A DNA stretch of 64,000 nt, from contig JUEB01000011.1 of NCBI GenBank assembly GCA_000802095.1, positions 124,001-188,000 on the forward strand, read 5' to 3'. Below, one piece after another: positions 20,117-29,199 of the stretch (positions are counted from its first letter, which is position 1; each line of letters starts with the position of its first letter). A model generated the notes under the pieces. The model saw nothing but the letters and a program-made list of their open reading frames with translations, did no database searches and was not told the DNA's origin. Origin of the DNA: Peptococcaceae bacterium BICA1-7 (GTDB taxonomy: Bacteria > Bacillota > Desulfotomaculia > Desulfotomaculales > Desulfocucumaceae). Position numbers and translations under genes: made by a program.

Positions 20117-20728
20117 ATGTCCCCCACAAAGAATATTGACTGCCGGGGCCTGGCTTGCCCCCAGCCTGTCCTGCAGGTTAAAAAGGCCCTGGACTCCATT
20201 ACAGAGGGCGCCATAGAAGCCATTGTAGACAATGACACAGCCAGAGAAAATGTTAGCGCCTTTGCCAGAAATGCCGGCTACAGCGCAGAGGTTAAAAAAG
20301 AAGACCAAAATTATAGAATAACCATAGTTAAAGGAACACCTGTCAAAGGGGAGGAAGCCGGTAGCGGCAAGCCTGCCCGGGAAGAGGTAGCACCCCTGGT
20401 TTACTTCATCACCAGCAATATACTGGGCCAGGGATCGCCGGATCTGGGCCAGGTGCTTATGAAAAGCCTGCTGGTAACCATAAATGAAATGAATCCCCCG
20501 CCCCTTGCCCTTCTCCTGCTTAATACCGGGGTAATGTCGGCCTGTGAGGGATCTCCGGTGCTGGAGCAGCTGCAGTCCCTCTACACCAGGGGGACCATCA
20601 TTATAGCCTGCGGCACCTGCCTGGACTACTATAAAATAAAGGAAAAGCTCAAGGTGGGCCGGGTGGGAAATATGCTGGAGATAAACGGGTACCTGGTGGG
20701 AGAGGTCAAAGTTATAACCGTTGCCTGA
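20117..20728 (+). CDS. yedF: Selenium-metabolism protein YedF (TusA-DsrE fusion)
   Basis: The N-terminal TusA/SirA domain has NIDCRGLACPQPVLQVKKAL with the reactive Cys in CPxP. The C-terminal DsrE-like domain (about residues 95-203) has LNTGVMSACEGSPVLEQL and IACGTCLDYY, with a Cys pair that may carry Se or S. YedF proteins occur next to selD in Se-using anaerobes and are thought to deliver selenium. It begins 12 nt after selD, so the two form one operon. Confidence 0.94.
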   Translation: MSPTKNIDCRGLACPQPVLQVKKALDSITEGAIEAIVDNDTARENVSAFARNAGYSAEVKKEDQNYRITIVKGTPVKGEEAGSGKPAREEVAPLVYFITSNILGQGSPDLGQVLMKSLLVTINEMNPPPLALLLLNTGVMSACEGSPVLEQLQSLYTRGTIIIACGTCLDYYKIKEKLKVGRVGNMLEINGYLVGEVKVITVA

Positions 20729-20851
20729 TGTGCGCCCATCTCAGCCCGGCGCCACCTGATGCTACCCTCAGATACATTGCTTTGCTGGGGAGGAATATTT
20801 AAATATTTACCTGAAGATAATATACTCAGCCATAAGGGGGTCTGAGTTGTT

Positions 20852-21355
20852 ATGGACTTGACAAGTTTTCTACCGCAGCAACCAAAAGAAAAACTTACCT
20901 GGGGCGAAGCTTCCGGATTATGGGATATATCTCGCTTTAAAATAATCGGTCTGACAATATCTGAAATTTATTTAGCCCAGGCTAAAGATGCTGAATTAAA
21001 AAATTCTCTTAACATAGGCATCGAAATGTTAATTAAGCCTCATATCAAAAAAATACAGGAATTTTTGCATAAAGAGGGACTGGAAGAGCCCGCCATACCT
21101 CAGAGGAAAAATATTAATATGATCGAAAAACAAATCACCCCCAACTCTATCATAGAAGATGATGAAATTGCCAATGAAATAAGGGAAGTGTTCCGGTATG
21201 GACTAGTTCTTGATACAAGAGGACTGGTGGGCTGCATACGGGATGATATCAGAAAATTGGTTTTTGATATATTCTCAGATGATTTTAAAGGCTATGAAGC
21301 AATGATCATGCTGCACAGGAAAAAAAACTGGCTGGTAATGACTCCCACTGTCTAG
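20852..21355 (+). CDS. DUF3231 protein, single-repeat form
   Basis: A 167-residue protein resembling one unit of DUF3231, a four-helix ferritin-like spore-former family usually with two units (about 330 aa). The opening PKEKLTWGEASGLWDISRFK, the LNIGIEMLIKPHIKKIQEFL helix and the end KKNWLVMTPTV support this. The gene stands alone on the plus strand after the selenium cassette. Function unknown. Confidence 0.72.
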   Translation: MDLTSFLPQQPKEKLTWGEASGLWDISRFKIIGLTISEIYLAQAKDAELKNSLNIGIEMLIKPHIKKIQEFLHKEGLEEPAIPQRKNINMIEKQITPNSIIEDDEIANEIREVFRYGLVLDTRGLVGCIRDDIRKLVFDIFSDDFKGYEAMIMLHRKKNWLVMTPTV

Positions 21356-21440
21356 TATGCCTGGAGAAATAAGCACCACGACATGGTTTCCACTGAACCG
21401 TAGAACGTAAAGACAGCGCCCATGCCCAGGATGGCATAAA

Positions 21441-21470
21441 AAAAGGAAGAGCGGCAACGCTCTTCCTTTT
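21441..21470. terminator. Bidirectional terminator
   Basis: AAAAGGAAGAGCG / CGCTCTTCCTTTT with a GCAA loop, A-rich on one side and T-rich on the other. It serves the plus-strand DUF3231 gene and the minus-strand nfu gene. Confidence 0.9.
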
Positions 21471-21501
21471 ACTTAAAAGTTTATTGTGGGAATGTGGGAA
21501 T

Positions 21502-21723
21502 TTATACCTGGACTACTTCCTTTATCTGAGGAATCTCCTGCTTTATAGTCTTCTCAATGGCCATCTTCAGAGTGTATGTCGACATTGGACAGCTTCCACA
21601 GGCACCCACCAGCTTAACCTTAACTGTTCCGTCGGGGGTGACGTCCACCAGCTCGACATTGCCGCCGTCCCTGACCAGCGCCGGGCGGACTTTATCTAAA
21701 ACCGCTTCGACCTTTTCCTTCAT
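21502..21723 (-). CDS. Nfu/NifU C-terminal-like Fe-S scaffold protein
   Basis: A 73-residue stand-alone NifU C-terminal domain: [20 protein letters not shown] followed by the cluster-binding [10 protein letters not shown]. Such proteins carry and pass on Fe-S clusters. GGAGGTACT precedes the ATG, and a terminator lies about 30 nt after the stop. A single-gene unit. Confidence 0.95.
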   Translation of the reverse strand: MKEKVEAVLDKVRPALVRDGGNVELVDVTPDGTVKVKLVGACGSCPMSTYTLKMAIEKTIKQEIPQIKEVVQV

Positions 21724-21887
21724 TAATAGTACCTCCTTCCTGCCTGAAAATATTATTACCTTATACGGACAGCTTTTATCAAATAATTTACGTTAACTGC
21801 CGCACAAGGTCTAATAAAATATACAACTAATTTTACATTGTTTAGATATCTATGGCAAGGCTGATTACCTTTTCCAATAAGAAAAAC

Positions 21888-22997
21888 TCATTCAAATTTT
21901 ACTCTTATTACAGAAACACCGTCTTCACCGGTAGGGGCAGTAGTGTCCTTCGAAACATTCTTATCCTCCAGCTGCCTGTCGCTATCCTCCTCCGGGGCCT
22001 GCAGGGAGGTGATACCAGTCTCGGCGTCATTTTTCCCATACACCCCGGTAACAGTAGGCTCTGCTTTGGCACTCATTTTAATCTCAGGCTCAGTATTATT
22101 ATTGATGGTCACCTTTCCAACTTTGGCTATCTCAGCCATCACATTGTCGAACTGACTGTCAGGAATGGTAACAGTCAGCTCACTGACTCCCAACTCCCGG
22201 GGCACCTCCACCGACCCCCCGTTTATCCTGGCAACGTCGGATATCTGCCTCATGGCTGCCCCAATATCATCTGCCTTAATATTCAGGAAGGCCCTTTCAG
22301 CTGGATCGGCGGGGGCTGCCATAAGCAGATGCCCTCCGGGAACAGCTCCCCGGGCGGTCACACCCATGCCGCCGGAGTCAACGATTCTTGGTGGAGCTGC
22401 GGCGATTTCAGTGTTTTGGGACTGCCGGGGCGCCAAGGGGGCGCCTAAAGATTGTTTGGCCGAATTATTATTTTTCTGGGCAACCTCTTTATTCTTTACT
22501 GCCGGGGCCGCCTCATCATTGACAGACAGTGTCTTTTCACTGTTTTCGGACGAATCCCGGGCCTCGGGTGTGCTTTTATCCATCATAACAACTGTGCCGG
22601 AGGAAGTACGGTCGGCAACCTGACTCTGCATTCCGGCCTCCTTATTAATGCCCAGCCGGGGAGCCAGATCGGGCCAGGCGCCGGCGATTCCGAATACCAC
22701 AAAAAAGCTTGCGGCCAAAGCCAGCACAGCAGGCCACCTGCCCGGGAAAAGTCTTTTAACGGCTCCGGGTGATGGCTTAAGGCTTTCCAGCTGTGATCTC
22801 AGTCCCTTCCCAAATTGTACCGGTGGTTCCACCATGGGAAGATTTCTCACCAGGCCCACAACCATCGCCAAATCTTCAAATTCCGTTCGGCAGGCGGCGC
22901 ACTCCTCCAGGTGAAGGCTTACCGTGTTTTGCACGGAGGGATCCAGCAGGCCGTCAAAATATGCCGAAAACAGTTCATTTATTTCATGGCACCGCAT
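21888..22997 (-). CDS. Anti-sigma factor with Zn finger and DUF4349-like region
   Basis: Membrane anti-sigma partner of the upstream ECF sigma factor. Residues 1-45 hold a ZAS-type zinc motif (HLEECAACRTEF plus an N-terminal CHEI). A single membrane helix lies near residues 90-110 (AVLALAASFFVVFGIAGAW). A low-complexity linker follows, then a C-terminal extracytoplasmic domain (about 235-320; GGSVEVPRELGVSELTVTIP) resembling DUF4349. The ATG at 22997 is chosen because AGGAGG lies seven bases before it; it overlaps the sigma stop. This supports co-translation and regulated release of the sigma factor. Confidence 0.85.
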   Translation of the reverse strand: MRCHEINELFSAYFDGLLDPSVQNTVSLHLEECAACRTEFEDLAMVVGLVRNLPMVEPPVQFGKGLRSQLESLKPSPGAVKRLFPGRWPAVLALAASFFVVFGIAGAWPDLAPRLGINKEAGMQSQVADRTSSGTVVMMDKSTPEARDSSENSEKTLSVNDEAAPAVKNKEVAQKNNNSAKQSLGAPLAPRQSQNTEIAAAPPRIVDSGGMGVTARGAVPGGHLLMAAPADPAERAFLNIKADDIGAAMRQISDVARINGGSVEVPRELGVSELTVTIPDSQFDNVMAEIAKVGKVTINNNTEPEIKMSAKAEPTVTGVYGKNDAETGITSLQAPEEDSDRQLEDKNVSKDTTAPTGEDGVSVIRVKFE

Positions 22998-22999
22998 TT

Positions 23000-23605
23000 T
23001 CACCCCTCCTTACCTGGTAGACGAAGTTCATCCTCTATTAGTTCCCTGTGTTCCAATATCTTCTTTTTAAGGGTCTGCCTGGCCCGGTTCAGTCTTGACT
23101 TGACAGTACCCAGAGTGCAGTCAAGGCTGGTTGCAATTTCATCGTAAGACATACCCTGAATATCTCTCATCACCAGTATAAGCCTGTGCTCTGCGGAAAG
23201 TGCGTTAAGATGCCGCTGCACCACATCCTTAAGCTCCACCCTTTCCAGGGATTCCTCCGGAGTAAGGTCTGCAGCCGCCAGGGAATTGTTGCCCCCCGGC
23301 TGCACCAGCAGCTCATCCAGAGACACCTTCTTATACCTGCTCTGCTTTCTTATCTCATCACGGCAGACATTTGCCGCTATCCTATACAGCCAGGTGGCAA
23401 AGCTTGAATCACCCCGGAAAGAGGACAGTGCCTGGTATGCCCGGATAAAGGCGTCCTGCGACAGGTCCCCGGCATCGGCGTGATTTCCCATAAATCTGTA
23501 GGCCACCGTGTAAACCTTGCTCTGGTACTTCCTGACCAGCTCATCAAAAGCATCCAGGTCACCAGAACGGCTCCTCTTAACCAGTTGATCGTCATCCGGG
23601 TTCAC
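23000..23605 (-). CDS. ECF sigma factor (SigW-like)
   Basis: RNA polymerase sigma factor, 201 aa. Region 2 is DAFDELVRKYQSKVYTVAYR with DAGDLSQDAFIRAYQAL and FATWLYRIAANVCRDEIRK. Region 4 is LSAEHRLILVMRDIQGMSYD with TLGTVKSRLNRARQTLKKKI. It overlaps the anti-sigma gene, so both are one unit. The stress it answers is not shown; envelope stress is usual for the group. Confidence 0.95.
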   Translation of the reverse strand: MNPDDDQLVKRSRSGDLDAFDELVRKYQSKVYTVAYRFMGNHADAGDLSQDAFIRAYQALSSFRGDSSFATWLYRIAANVCRDEIRKQSRYKKVSLDELLVQPGGNNSLAAADLTPEESLERVELKDVVQRHLNALSAEHRLILVMRDIQGMSYDEIATSLDCTLGTVKSRLNRARQTLKKKILEHRELIEDELRLPGKEG

Positions 23606-23743
23606 TGCCTCACCCCCTTCCGAATGATTATACGTTCATCACTAATTCGACAGAAACATGCGCCACTCCTGCCCCAATAGCAATAACAACCTATATATAA
23701 CAAAGCCACCCTATCTTACCTCCCCGCCCCTTCTCAAACCTTA

Positions 23744-23772
23744 TTGACAAAGAAATTGCCTCTTGCTATACT
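23744..23772 (+). promoter_or_regulatory. Sigma-A promoter of tRNA-Leu
   Basis: TTGACA at 23744-23749 and TATACT at 23767-23772 with a 17-base spacer, about 27 nt before the tRNA 5' end. Confidence 0.85.
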
Positions 23773-23798
23773 GAAGATCGACTCTCCATTGAATACAT

Positions 23799-23885
23799 GC
23801 CGAAGTGGCGGAACTGGCAGACGCAGCGGACTCAAAATCCGCCGGTGGCAACACCGTAAGGGTTCGACTCCCTTCTTCGGCACCA
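23799..23885 (+). tRNA. tRNA-Leu, anticodon CAA
   Basis: An 87-base type II tRNA. Acceptor strands GCCGAAG / CTTCGGC are followed by A and an encoded CCA. The anticodon stem GCGGA/TCCGC encloses CTCAAAA, giving anticodon CAA (Leu UUG). A variable arm GGTGGCAACACC and T-loop GGTTCGACTCC follow. A 57-bp copy of its 3' part occurs at 51637-51693, so it is the likely insertion target of the island between them. Confidence 0.97.
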
Positions 23886-23886
23886 A
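23830..23886 (+). repeat. Left copy of 57-bp direct repeat (att-like, tRNA 3' part)
   Basis: From the anticodon loop (ACTCAAAATCC) to CACCAA, identical base for base to 51637-51693. Similarity ends abruptly on both sides. Such tRNA 3'-end duplications mark sites of tyrosine-recombinase integration. Confidence 0.88.
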
Positions 23887-23919
23887 AAACGACCCCCTGA
23901 ATTGGGAGGTCGTTTTTTT
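23886..23919 (+). terminator. Terminator after tRNA-Leu
   Basis: AAAACGACCCCC..GGGAGGTCGTTTTTTT hairpin with a T tract. Nearly the same hairpin occurs at 57821-57852. The remaining 23920-24210 stretch holds no recognisable gene, only a fragment GGAACCGTCCCCTTGACA near 23996 resembling dispersed GTCCCC repeats. Confidence 0.85.
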
Positions 23920-24210
23920 CGTTTCACCAACCAGTAGTTATGGAGACTGTTCGATTGACAACGGTCAGAAACTTTACTAGATATTCATGTCAGCGGAACC
24001 GTCCCCTTGACATTTCCCCATGACATTCTTCGCTAATTACTGATGGTAAAAGGGTAAAAGCACAAAACTATTTACAGACCCTTTTAGAAGGAATTTTAAA
24101 GCAGGAAAAAGGAGGAGGCCGTGAATTTTTGCTCACGGCCCCTGTTGCATATTTTATTATTAATGTGCAACAAATCTTTTACCCAAAAAAAGTCTCAGTG
24201 CTGTTGTAAA

Positions 24211-24717
24211 CTATTTTATACCTTCAAATATGCTCTTATCGAATGTTTTCTCGTAGTCCATTATTTTTTCTAAATCCTTGCCACATTTTGAACATTTAGT
24301 AGTATACCAAGTAAAATTTGTTTGACAATCCGGACATTTCCATTTTTTATCTTGATCTTCAAGCCATTTATTAACGCCGATGTTTTTAATAGTCCCTATA
24401 TTATTTAGAATGGTTTTTAAATGTGGCAATTTATCTAATATATTCTTCAGTTCATCTGAGTTCACAATATCGCACGGAAAATTACTACAATCAATGCATC
24501 GTTCAACTTTTTTGTTAATCGAACAATTTCGAGCTTTGCAGTTTGCACAATTTTCAAATACTGTATCAGTTTTGCAACCATGGCATCTTAATTCAAAACC
24601 CATTTCATCACTCATAAAGGATGCAAACTTATCTTTAATGCCTGTTTGATAAGCCCTCAAAATTGAGCATGCTCCACAGTATATTCCACAATACGAGTCA
24701 TAATTAAAATTACTCAC
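24211..24717 (-). CDS. Cys-rich DUF3795-like protein
   Basis: About 168 residues and rich in Cys. The N-terminal part (SYCGIYCGACSILRAYQTG, CHGC, CANCKARNC, CIDCSNFPC) matches the DUF3795 zinc-binding family. A C-terminal zinc ribbon follows (WKCPDCQ and TKCSKCGKDLEKI). The start GTG at 24717 is chosen because AAGGAGG lies seven bases upstream; an ATG at 24747 also exists. A-T rich compared with the backbone genes, as expected for an acquired island. Function unknown. Confidence 0.8.
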   Translation of the reverse strand: MSNFNYDSYCGIYCGACSILRAYQTGIKDKFASFMSDEMGFELRCHGCKTDTVFENCANCKARNCSINKKVERCIDCSNFPCDIVNSDELKNILDKLPHLKTILNNIGTIKNIGVNKWLEDQDKKWKCPDCQTNFTWYTTKCSKCGKDLEKIMDYEKTFDKSIFEGIK

Positions 24718-24991
24718 ACAATATGCCTCCTTTTTAATTAAATACATTCACTAGTTTATTCAATAAAAGTGAAACATTTCCTGTCAGAAAGAATATCAGC
24801 TTGTTAATTTTATTAAGCCCAGGAGTTCTTGGTTCTTACGCATTTCAAAGATGTAACGACAGAAGTATTCATATCAATTGGAACGACAAACAATAGCGGA
24901 GAGATTTATTCCTTCCGCTTCTATTCTTTTATTGCTTTCCATGGTAAGATAGTCATACGGTATTACAGTATTACTCCAGGAGGGCGCCTTA

Positions 24992-25324
24992 ATGGATTAT
25001 ACAACTTTGACATCAAAGGGTCAGGTAACAGTTCCCAAAGAGATTAGGGATAAGTTCAACTGGAAGGAAGGCACAAAACTTAAATTTTACCTTGACGGAG
25101 AGGAATTGAAAGTCAGGGAAGTTACTATTGCCGACGAAATGGAAGATTTGCTATTGAAAGATTTAAATGATTTGGGTTATACGGGTAAAGAGCTTAAAGC
25201 CAAACTCCTCGAAAGAAAGGAAGTTTTAAACAAGACCTTTGACAAATTTATAGAGGAACGGCTGCAGGAAGAAACTGTTCCTTTGGAGGAAGCCATCAGG
25301 AGTATAGAAAATGGAGAAGTATGA
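24992..25324 (+). CDS. AbrB/SpoVT-type DNA-binding protein (antitoxin-like)
   Basis: The N-terminal 45 residues form a swapped-hairpin AbrB domain (MDYTTLTSKGQVTVPKEIRD, then KFNWKEGTKLKFYL). The helical C-terminal half is like that of antitoxins. AGGAGGGCGCC precedes the ATG. The stop overlaps an ATG (ATGA) that opens only a 14-codon frame, so a former toxin partner may have been lost. It could otherwise be a stand-alone regulator. Confidence 0.82.
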   Translation: MDYTTLTSKGQVTVPKEIRDKFNWKEGTKLKFYLDGEELKVREVTIADEMEDLLLKDLNDLGYTGKELKAKLLERKEVLNKTFDKFIEERLQEETVPLEEAIRSIENGEV

Positions 25325-25497
25325 TATCTTGGAACGAAAGGAGAGTTATTTGTAGGTTGTCTCGAGATTAGAGGTGGTTCCGACGGAACTCTTGGATTGG
25401 GTGAATGGGGACTACAGCTTTTCTGTTTGTTTTGATTAGAATATACACCTGAGCAATTCAAAAAACCCAGGGCTCGTTGTTAACTCACTGCTTTGTA

Positions 25498-26583
25498 CTA
25501 AAAAAGCAATGTGGCCGCCAGGCCGCTTAGTATTCCTGAAACTATCACCCCGGCTGTTACCAGGACTAAAACCCGGGTCGGGAAAACGCTTTTAACTATT
25601 AGCAAAGAGGGCAGGCTGACTGCAGGCAGGGTAACCAGCAGGGCTGCCGCCGGCCCGGCACCGAGGCCAAAGTACATCATAGTCTGCACTATGGGAATTT
25701 CTGCTGCCGTGGGGATGATGAACAGAGCACCTGCCACCGCAAAACAGGCTGTCACCCACAGACTGTCCGCCCACTGAGGATTTACCAAAGGGAATATCCA
25801 GGCCCTAAAAGCCCCCAAAATAATGACCAACGCCAGATAGATCGGGAGACTTTCCAATGCTAACCTAGAAAAGGCCCGCAACCACCGAACAAAGAGGCCT
25901 CCATTCGCGGGCTCCGGCTTCCGGTCTTTCATTACCGAATTAGTGATGGAAGCCTCCCCTGTAAGCCTGCCTGCAACATAAGCCAGTCCGAAAACTACCA
26001 CCAATCCTGCAACCAGACGCAGCGCAACCCACTTCCAGGAAAGGACAAATCCCATAAAAACAAGTGTGGCCGGGTTAAGCAGAGGATTACCTAACCAATA
26101 GGCCAGTGACGCTCCCGCTGAAACCGACTGCCTGCGCATACTCAGTGCTATTGGGGCGGCACAGCATGTGCACATCATTGAGGGAATGGCAGCAACACCG
26201 GCCAAGGCTGTACTACGGTATCTGCTGGACCCGAATAGCTGCTGCAGCCACACCCTGGGCAAAATTGCTTCAACCAGGGAAGCCATGACCAGCCCCAAAA
26301 TCATGGCCTTCCACACTGACTTGAAATAAACTGCGGTGTAGTCCAGGGCAACCACCCAGGATGGCCCGGGTGGGACTTGCGCTACTCCGGATATTATGGA
26401 TGTGCCAATGAAGTGTTTTGAGGCCGCCACCAACGCCTTTTGATAATAAGGGTTCCACTTGACATAGAACAGTCCGATCACCGCAACAAATAAAAAGACC
26501 AACAGGGGCCAATATTTGCTCATTACATAGTAGATCTTAGCTCTGTCTGTAGTTGCTTTTTTTATTACCTGCGTGCCATTCAT
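25498..26583 (-). CDS. DUF318/UPF0718 permease (YraQ/ArsP-like)
   Basis: A 361-residue membrane protein with about nine hydrophobic segments. The family's conserved core is present: IPSMMCTCCAAPIALSMRRQ (Cys-rich) and YWLGNPLLNPATLVFMGFVL, repeated in a weaker form toward the C-terminus. Some relatives export organoarsenicals or other metal/metalloid species. The substrate here is unknown. Transcribed alone; the 26584-26900 gap upstream is A-T rich and shows no gene. Confidence 0.82.
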   Translation of the reverse strand: MNGTQVIKKATTDRAKIYYVMSKYWPLLVFLFVAVIGLFYVKWNPYYQKALVAASKHFIGTSIISGVAQVPPGPSWVVALDYTAVYFKSVWKAMILGLVMASLVEAILPRVWLQQLFGSSRYRSTALAGVAAIPSMMCTCCAAPIALSMRRQSVSAGASLAYWLGNPLLNPATLVFMGFVLSWKWVALRLVAGLVVVFGLAYVAGRLTGEASITNSVMKDRKPEPANGGLFVRWLRAFSRLALESLPIYLALVIILGAFRAWIFPLVNPQWADSLWVTACFAVAGALFIIPTAAEIPIVQTMMYFGLGAGPAAALLVTLPAVSLPSLLIVKSVFPTRVLVLVTAGVIVSGILSGLAATLLF

Positions 26584-26904
26584 TTAAGCTATACTCCTAT
26601 TAAATAGTTATTATTAATGGGTAATTATATAATAGAAAAACATTATAATTCAAATAGAATAATTTTATAATGAGAGACGTTGAATAAACTTTGTTAATGA
26701 AATGATGGGATGGTTCTTTTCATTAGATGGTATAAATTAACTTTGCATTATTATTGCGGATAACAAATGCTGGATGCAGACATCAACGGGCCAAAGTCCA
26801 AACCCAGCCTGCATAATAACCAGAAATTTCTTTTTAATAATTCCATTATATTTTTTTACATACCCACCGAAATCTAGTGATCTGTCCGAATAACTGTATA
26901 AAAA

Positions 26905-27038
26905 CAACAGGCCGAATTTCCATTATGGAATACGGGGGATCAAATTTGGGGCTAATCCTTTATAACACAGGAGGTGAAATTTAAGGTTATGAAGGAGGGG
27001 TACCCTCAATCCCAGCCCGGCAACTAACCCCGGAGGCC
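26905..27038 (+). promoter_or_regulatory. c-di-AMP (ydaO/yuaA) riboswitch
   Basis: The order of conserved elements is seen: GGCCGAATTTCC, ACGGGGGATCAA, GGGGCTAATCC, a variable stem, GGGTACCC, then CCCGGCAACTAACCCCGGAGGC just before the ribosome site of a LysM cell-wall hydrolase gene. This class usually controls cell-wall enzymes and is an OFF switch for c-di-AMP. Some positions deviate from consensus (GCTAATCC instead of GTGAATCC). Confidence 0.8.
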
Positions 27039-27051
27039 AAAGGAGGGACAA

Positions 27052-27831
27052 ATGCGTCAATTTCTCAAGTCACGCTTGATTGTGATCATGTTTCTATGTC
27101 TTTTTGCCTTTCCTTCCACCTTCGCCCTCGCCTCAACATATACAGTGGCCAAGGGCGACTCCCTCTATCAGATCAGCCAGAGATACAAGACCCCTGTGGA
27201 AGAAATCCGCGCGGCCAACAATCTAAAAGATGATGTGATCAGCCCCGGGCAACAGTTGAACATTCCCGACCGGCCGTATACCGTGCAAGAAGGGGATAAC
27301 CTCTATTCTATAGGCCTCCGGTTCGGTGTTTCCTTCCAGGAAATTATGTTGGCCAACGGATTGAAAAACGAGGACATCTATCCCGGTCAGGCACTGCGAA
27401 TTCCGGCCGGCCAGGAGAATGTCAGCAGGGGCGACCTCTCACCCTACGGTAGGATTCCCTACTCCGAGGGGGATTTGGACCTTCTGGCCAGGCTGATTAC
27501 CGCCGAAGCCGACTCAGAATCTTACGTCGCTAAAGTGGCTGTGGGTGCAGTGGTCCTGAACAGGGTCAAAAGCCCTCTTTTTCCCAACACCATAGCAAAG
27601 GTAATTAATCAGGCAAATGGCGGTGTATACCAATTTGTGCCGGTAAAAAACGGTTCCATCAACCGTCCTGCTAAGCCTGACTCCATTCAGGCGGCAAAAG
27701 AGGCACTGAACGGTTCGGACCCCTCCGGCGGCGCCCTTTACTTTTTTGAGACCCGGGTGTCCAGCCCTTTTCTCCAGTCCCTGCCTGTCAGCGTGAAACT
27801 TGACAGCTTTACCTTTGCTCACGCTAAATAA
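27052..27831 (+). CDS. LysM-SleB cell-wall hydrolase
   Basis: Secreted peptidoglycan enzyme, 259 aa. The signal peptide spans about residues 1-27 (LIVIMFLCLFAFPSTFALAS). Two LysM domains follow: YTVAKGDSLYQISQRYKTPV (about 29-72) and YTVQEGDNLYSIGLRFGVSF (about 75-117). The C-terminal SleB/hydrolase_2 domain starts at LDLLARLITAEADSESYVAK with the catalytic Glu, and contains VVLNRVKSPLFPNTI. SleB enzymes are lytic transglycosylases acting on spore cortex or wall. It lies directly behind a c-di-AMP riboswitch. Confidence 0.95.
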   Translation: MRQFLKSRLIVIMFLCLFAFPSTFALASTYTVAKGDSLYQISQRYKTPVEEIRAANNLKDDVISPGQQLNIPDRPYTVQEGDNLYSIGLRFGVSFQEIMLANGLKNEDIYPGQALRIPAGQENVSRGDLSPYGRIPYSEGDLDLLARLITAEADSESYVAKVAVGAVVLNRVKSPLFPNTIAKVINQANGGVYQFVPVKNGSINRPAKPDSIQAAKEALNGSDPSGGALYFFETRVSSPFLQSLPVSVKLDSFTFAHAK

Positions 27832-27854
27832 CGCTCATCCCGGTTTTTTTGAAG

Positions 27855-27942
27855 ATATGGAGGAACCACTGTTGTGGTGAATTCCAATCAAATCGGTTGG
27901 TAGGGTTTTCTTTTACCGAATCCGCCACTACCTCTGAAGGCA
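27855..27942 (+). promoter_or_regulatory. Degenerate c-di-AMP riboswitch without a gene
   Basis: TGGAGGAACCAC, GTGGTGAATTCC, GGTAGGGTTTTCTTTTACCG and AATCCGCCACTACCTCTGAAGGC follow the ydaO order, but the 5' CCGAAT half is missing and the 3' core is altered. After AGGAG an ATG opens only 12 codons before a stop. It looks like the leader of a deleted envelope gene. Confidence 0.6.
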
Positions 27943-28122
27943 AAAGAAGGAGATACTTATGTCGATACGCGGCCCTTTTGGAATTCACCCAATATAATAC
28001 ACAATTTACAGACTATAGATTTCAAATAATTATCATTATAGCTCTAGGACGATAATGTTCACATAACTTGGTGATTTGGGGGGAAAATATTTATAGACTA
28101 CTGAAAATTGGAGGTTATTGAA

Positions 28123-28467
28123 GTGGGGGTTTTATCAAAATCACCAAAAGACATGGATTCCTGCATTGATGCCTGTGTAAAGTGTGCCCGTGCCTGCGAG
28201 GAATGTTTCACGGCTTGCCTTGAAGAGCAGGATTTAAAAGCAAGGGATAAGTGTGTAAAAGTACTGAATGACTGCGCTGAGATATGTCTGCAGTCTGTTC
28301 AATACATGGCCAGGAACAGCAACTTTTCCAAAGCTATATGTGGCCTATGCGCTCAGATATGCGACATATGCGCCAAGGAATGCGAAGCTTTTAAAGACGA
28401 TCACTGCCAGGAATGCGCTAAAATTTGCCGCCAATGCGCTGAAGAATGCAGGAAAATGGCCCAATAA
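28123..28467 (+). CDS. Cys-rich four-helix protein (DUF326, copper-storage-like)
   Basis: About 114 residues with some 20 cysteines in CxxxC/CxxC spacing (CIDACVKCARACEECFTACL, CGLCAQICDICAKECEAF, CQECAKICRQCAEECRKM). This fits the DUF326 four-helix bundle family that includes Csp copper-storage proteins. The GTG at 28123 has GGAGG eight bases upstream; a TTG at 28108 overlaps that site. A terminator follows at once. No signal peptide, so cytosolic. Cu(I) binding is inferred from the family. Confidence 0.88.
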   Translation: MGVLSKSPKDMDSCIDACVKCARACEECFTACLEEQDLKARDKCVKVLNDCAEICLQSVQYMARNSNFSKAICGLCAQICDICAKECEAFKDDHCQECAKICRQCAEECRKMAQ

Positions 28468-28495
28468 ATTAATATTAACCTTCCTATCCCCAAGT

Positions 28496-28528
28496 AAGAG
28501 ATCCTGAGTTTTTCTCTGGATCTCTTTT
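28496..28528 (+). terminator. Terminator after the DUF326 gene
   Basis: AAGAGATCC and GGATCTCTTTT pair around a 13-base loop; a T-rich tail follows. Confidence 0.85.
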
Positions 28529-28582
28529 ATAATTTAGTACAGACAGACTTGCTTTTTCCCCCCTGAAATAATGCAATTAAGT

Positions 28583-28939
28583 TTAATTGTGACTATAATG
28601 TTTTAGGGCAGCCTCTATTATGGTGTTCACACAGGAATCGTTCAATGAATAAAAAATCATTTTACCCTGCCTTCTGTGCTTTGCCAGACCCACGTTTTTC
28701 AAGAAACGCAGGTGGTGAGACGCTGCCGCCACCGTCGACCCGATAATAGCCGCCACATCACATACACACAGCTCCTCACGGGAGAGGGCATATATTATTT
28801 TAATCCTGGTATCATCCGCCAGGGCTTTAAAAACAGAGGCCAGTCCCTCCGTAACAAGCACTTCGCTTTTGAGCTTTTCCACCTTTTCTTCGTTAAAACA
28901 AAAGACCTCGCATATATCCTGCTGCTTAACCCCGGGCAT
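28583..28939 (-). CDS. ArsR-family metal-type repressor
   Basis: A 118-residue winged-helix repressor: FKALADDTRIKIIYALSREE, the metal-box-like ELCVCDVAAII (Cys-Val-Cys, alpha-3 type as in CadC/ArsR), the recognition helix AAASHHLRFLKNVGLAKHRR and a beta wing QGKMIFYSLND. An N-terminal extension with Cys (ICEVFCF) is CadC-like. It converges on the DUF326 gene. No cation ATPase is adjacent, so the target is unknown; copA is 10 kb away. Confidence 0.9.
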   Translation of the reverse strand: MPGVKQQDICEVFCFNEEKVEKLKSEVLVTEGLASVFKALADDTRIKIIYALSREELCVCDVAAIIGSTVAAASHHLRFLKNVGLAKHRRQGKMIFYSLNDSCVNTIIEAALKHYSHN

Positions 28940-29199
28940 TACGCATCCCCTCCCTCTCTATACATTATATTACCTGTTTGAACATGATAATAATACCTTT
29001 ATCCTATATCACCCATTTATTCAGAATATAACTTTTCAAGAAAAAAATATACGAGATACCCACCTAAATTCAAGTAATATTCCCGAATAACTGGATAGAT
29101 ACCTCAAATTCCCTTAGGGGGATCATGTAGAAAGAGGTATCACCCACAGCAGGAGGAGGTGAAAAAACTTTTAGAGTACCGATCGAAATAATAAAACAT

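Noticed and set aside
23886-24210. Integrase gene next to tRNA-Leu
   Set aside because: Looked for on both strands; no frame or recombinase motif was found here or near 51.6 kb.
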